Assembly: GCA_017999215.1 (NCBI GenBank)
Contig: JAGOBQ010000059.1
Coordinates: 1-13,448, forward strand
Origin: Thermoanaerobaculia bacterium
Lineage (GTDB): Bacteria; Acidobacteriota; Thermoanaerobaculia; UBA5066
Direction: 5' to 3'
DNA length: 13,448 bases
A model generated the notes under the pieces. The model was given only the letters and a program-made list of their open reading frames with translations, did not search any database and was not told where the DNA came from. The position numbers and the translations under genes are program-made. Shown one piece after another: positions 12,937-13,448 of this stretch (position 1 is the stretch's first letter; each line of letters opens with the position of its first letter).

Positions 12937-13448
12937 CTATCTGGGAAGGAGCGGCCGCGGCGGCTCCGCGGGCGCGCCGGGCTTCCCCTCGTCCTCCGGG
13001 CGGATGTTGTACAGGAACGTGATCGTGACCCCCTCCCGGGGATTCGGGAAGTCGGCCGGGAGCGGCCGGAACGGGTTCGAGCTCCGGATCGCCTGCATGG
13101 AGGCGTTGTCGAACGGGGGAACGCCGGACGACACGAGGAGGCGAAGCCCTTCGACCCGCCCGTCCCGCAGCAGGTAGAAGCGGACCACGAGCCGCCCCTT
13201 CATGCCGTAGTGCGCGAGCTTCGGGATCTCCCAGTTCCGCTTGATCTTGCGGATCATCTCCGCCGCGTACGCTCCCCAGTCGTATCCCTTCGTGTCGAAG
13301 GAGAGGGGTCCGGAGTCGACGAAGCCCCCCTCCGACTCCCAGCCGCCCCCTTCTTCGCCGCCGCCTCCGGGGGCGCCGCACCGCGCGCACGCGGGTCCGG
13401 GGCCGCCGGCCTGCACCGGCCCCCTCTCGCGGAGGGGGCCCGCCGGCA
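12937..13448 (-). CDS. TonB C-terminal-domain protein (energy transducer TonB family), 5' end probably outside the window
   Basis: At least 159 residues from the GTG at 13416, with the frame open to the right edge. Seen (numbered from that GTG): a Gly/Pro-rich linker including CARC, then FDTKGYDWGAYAAEMIRKIKRNWEIP (40-65) and the TonB fold: HYGMKGRLVVRFYLLRDGRVEGLRLLVSSG (69-98), DNASMQAIRSSNPFRPLP (103-120) and REGVTITFLYNI (127-138), ending in a Pro-rich tail. TonB proteins couple the proton-motive force to outer-membrane receptors and need an N-terminal membrane anchor. None is visible here, so the anchor is probably beyond 13448; I therefore treat the gene as 5'-partial. The alternative is a short anchorless protein starting at 13416. 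The TAG at 12937 is about 100 bases before the HtrA start, on the same strand. No ExbB/ExbD genes are in view. Confidence 0.82.
   Translation of the reverse strand, partial: PAGPLRERGPVQAGGPGPACARCGAPGGGGEEGGGWESEGGFVDSGPLSFDTKGYDWGAYAAEMIRKIKRNWEIPKLAHYGMKGRLVVRFYLLRDGRVEGLRLLVSSGVPPFDNASMQAIRSSNPFRPLPADFPNPREGVTITFLYNIRPEDEGKPGAPAEPPRPLLPR
13418..13440 (-). other. 9-bp hairpin near the right edge, in the TonB-domain linker or upstream region
   Basis: GGCCCCCTC (13418-13426), loop TCGCG, GAGGGGGCC (13432-13440), a perfect stem. If the TonB-domain gene begins beyond the window, this is inside its low-complexity linker. If it begins at GTG 13416, this hairpin lies directly upstream of the start and could be a terminator for a preceding gene. 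Confidence 0.4.

Noticed and set aside
1..13448. Search for CRISPR repeats, insertion-sequence ends, tRNA or rRNA genes, toxin-antitoxin pairs and phage or defence genes
   Set aside because: None was seen by eye; all sizeable stretches are explained by housekeeping or envelope genes with uniform base and codon use.

Overview
This is a very GC-rich bacterial chromosomal window (about 70% by eye, not computed) in which codon third positions are almost always G or C. It carries a Gram-negative envelope gene set (PBP1b-like class A penicillin-binding protein, periplasmic HtrA, TonB-type C-terminal domain), menaquinone synthesis by the futalosine route (MqnE), an alpha2beta2 glycyl-tRNA synthetase, and a Gre factor with a very large N-terminal extension. 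Together these fit Acidobacteriota or another deep Gram-negative lineage. That placement is an inference. No rRNA or conserved phylogenetic marker was compared.

Layout. From 1 to 7960 every gene reads leftward. In transcription order they are recO (7960-7205), glyQ (7137-6223), glyS (6221-4152), a secreted chalcone-isomerase-fold protein (4035-3466), a 699-residue GreA-domain protein (3415-1316), a class II aldolase-family enzyme (1272-622) and the start of a class A penicillin-binding protein (596 to beyond the left edge). Spacings run from 1 to 116 bases, so parts of this may be co-transcribed. glyQ and glyS are certainly arranged as a tight pair. From 7929 to 10685 three genes read rightward: an MFS transporter, an 82-residue four-cysteine protein, and mqnE, whose GTG start overlaps the preceding stop by four bases. 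The recO and MFS 5' ends appear to overlap on opposite strands. From 10702 to the right edge genes again read leftward: a TonB C-terminal-domain protein entering from outside the window, an HtrA/DegP protease, a strong hairpin terminator, and a small two-TM membrane protein that converges on mqnE.

How they work together. Most of the window is housekeeping: translation (glyQS), recombination repair (recO), transcript rescue (GreA-type), cell wall synthesis (PBP), envelope quality control (HtrA), TonB-type energy transduction and respiratory quinone synthesis (mqnE). I found no CRISPR array, insertion sequence, phage gene, tRNA, rRNA or toxin-antitoxin pair. I do not see a clear new multi-gene system. 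The items most worth a second look are the Gre fusion, the small zinc-ribbon-like gene coupled to mqnE, the RecO with an incomplete metal site, and several regulatory-looking repeats and hairpins.
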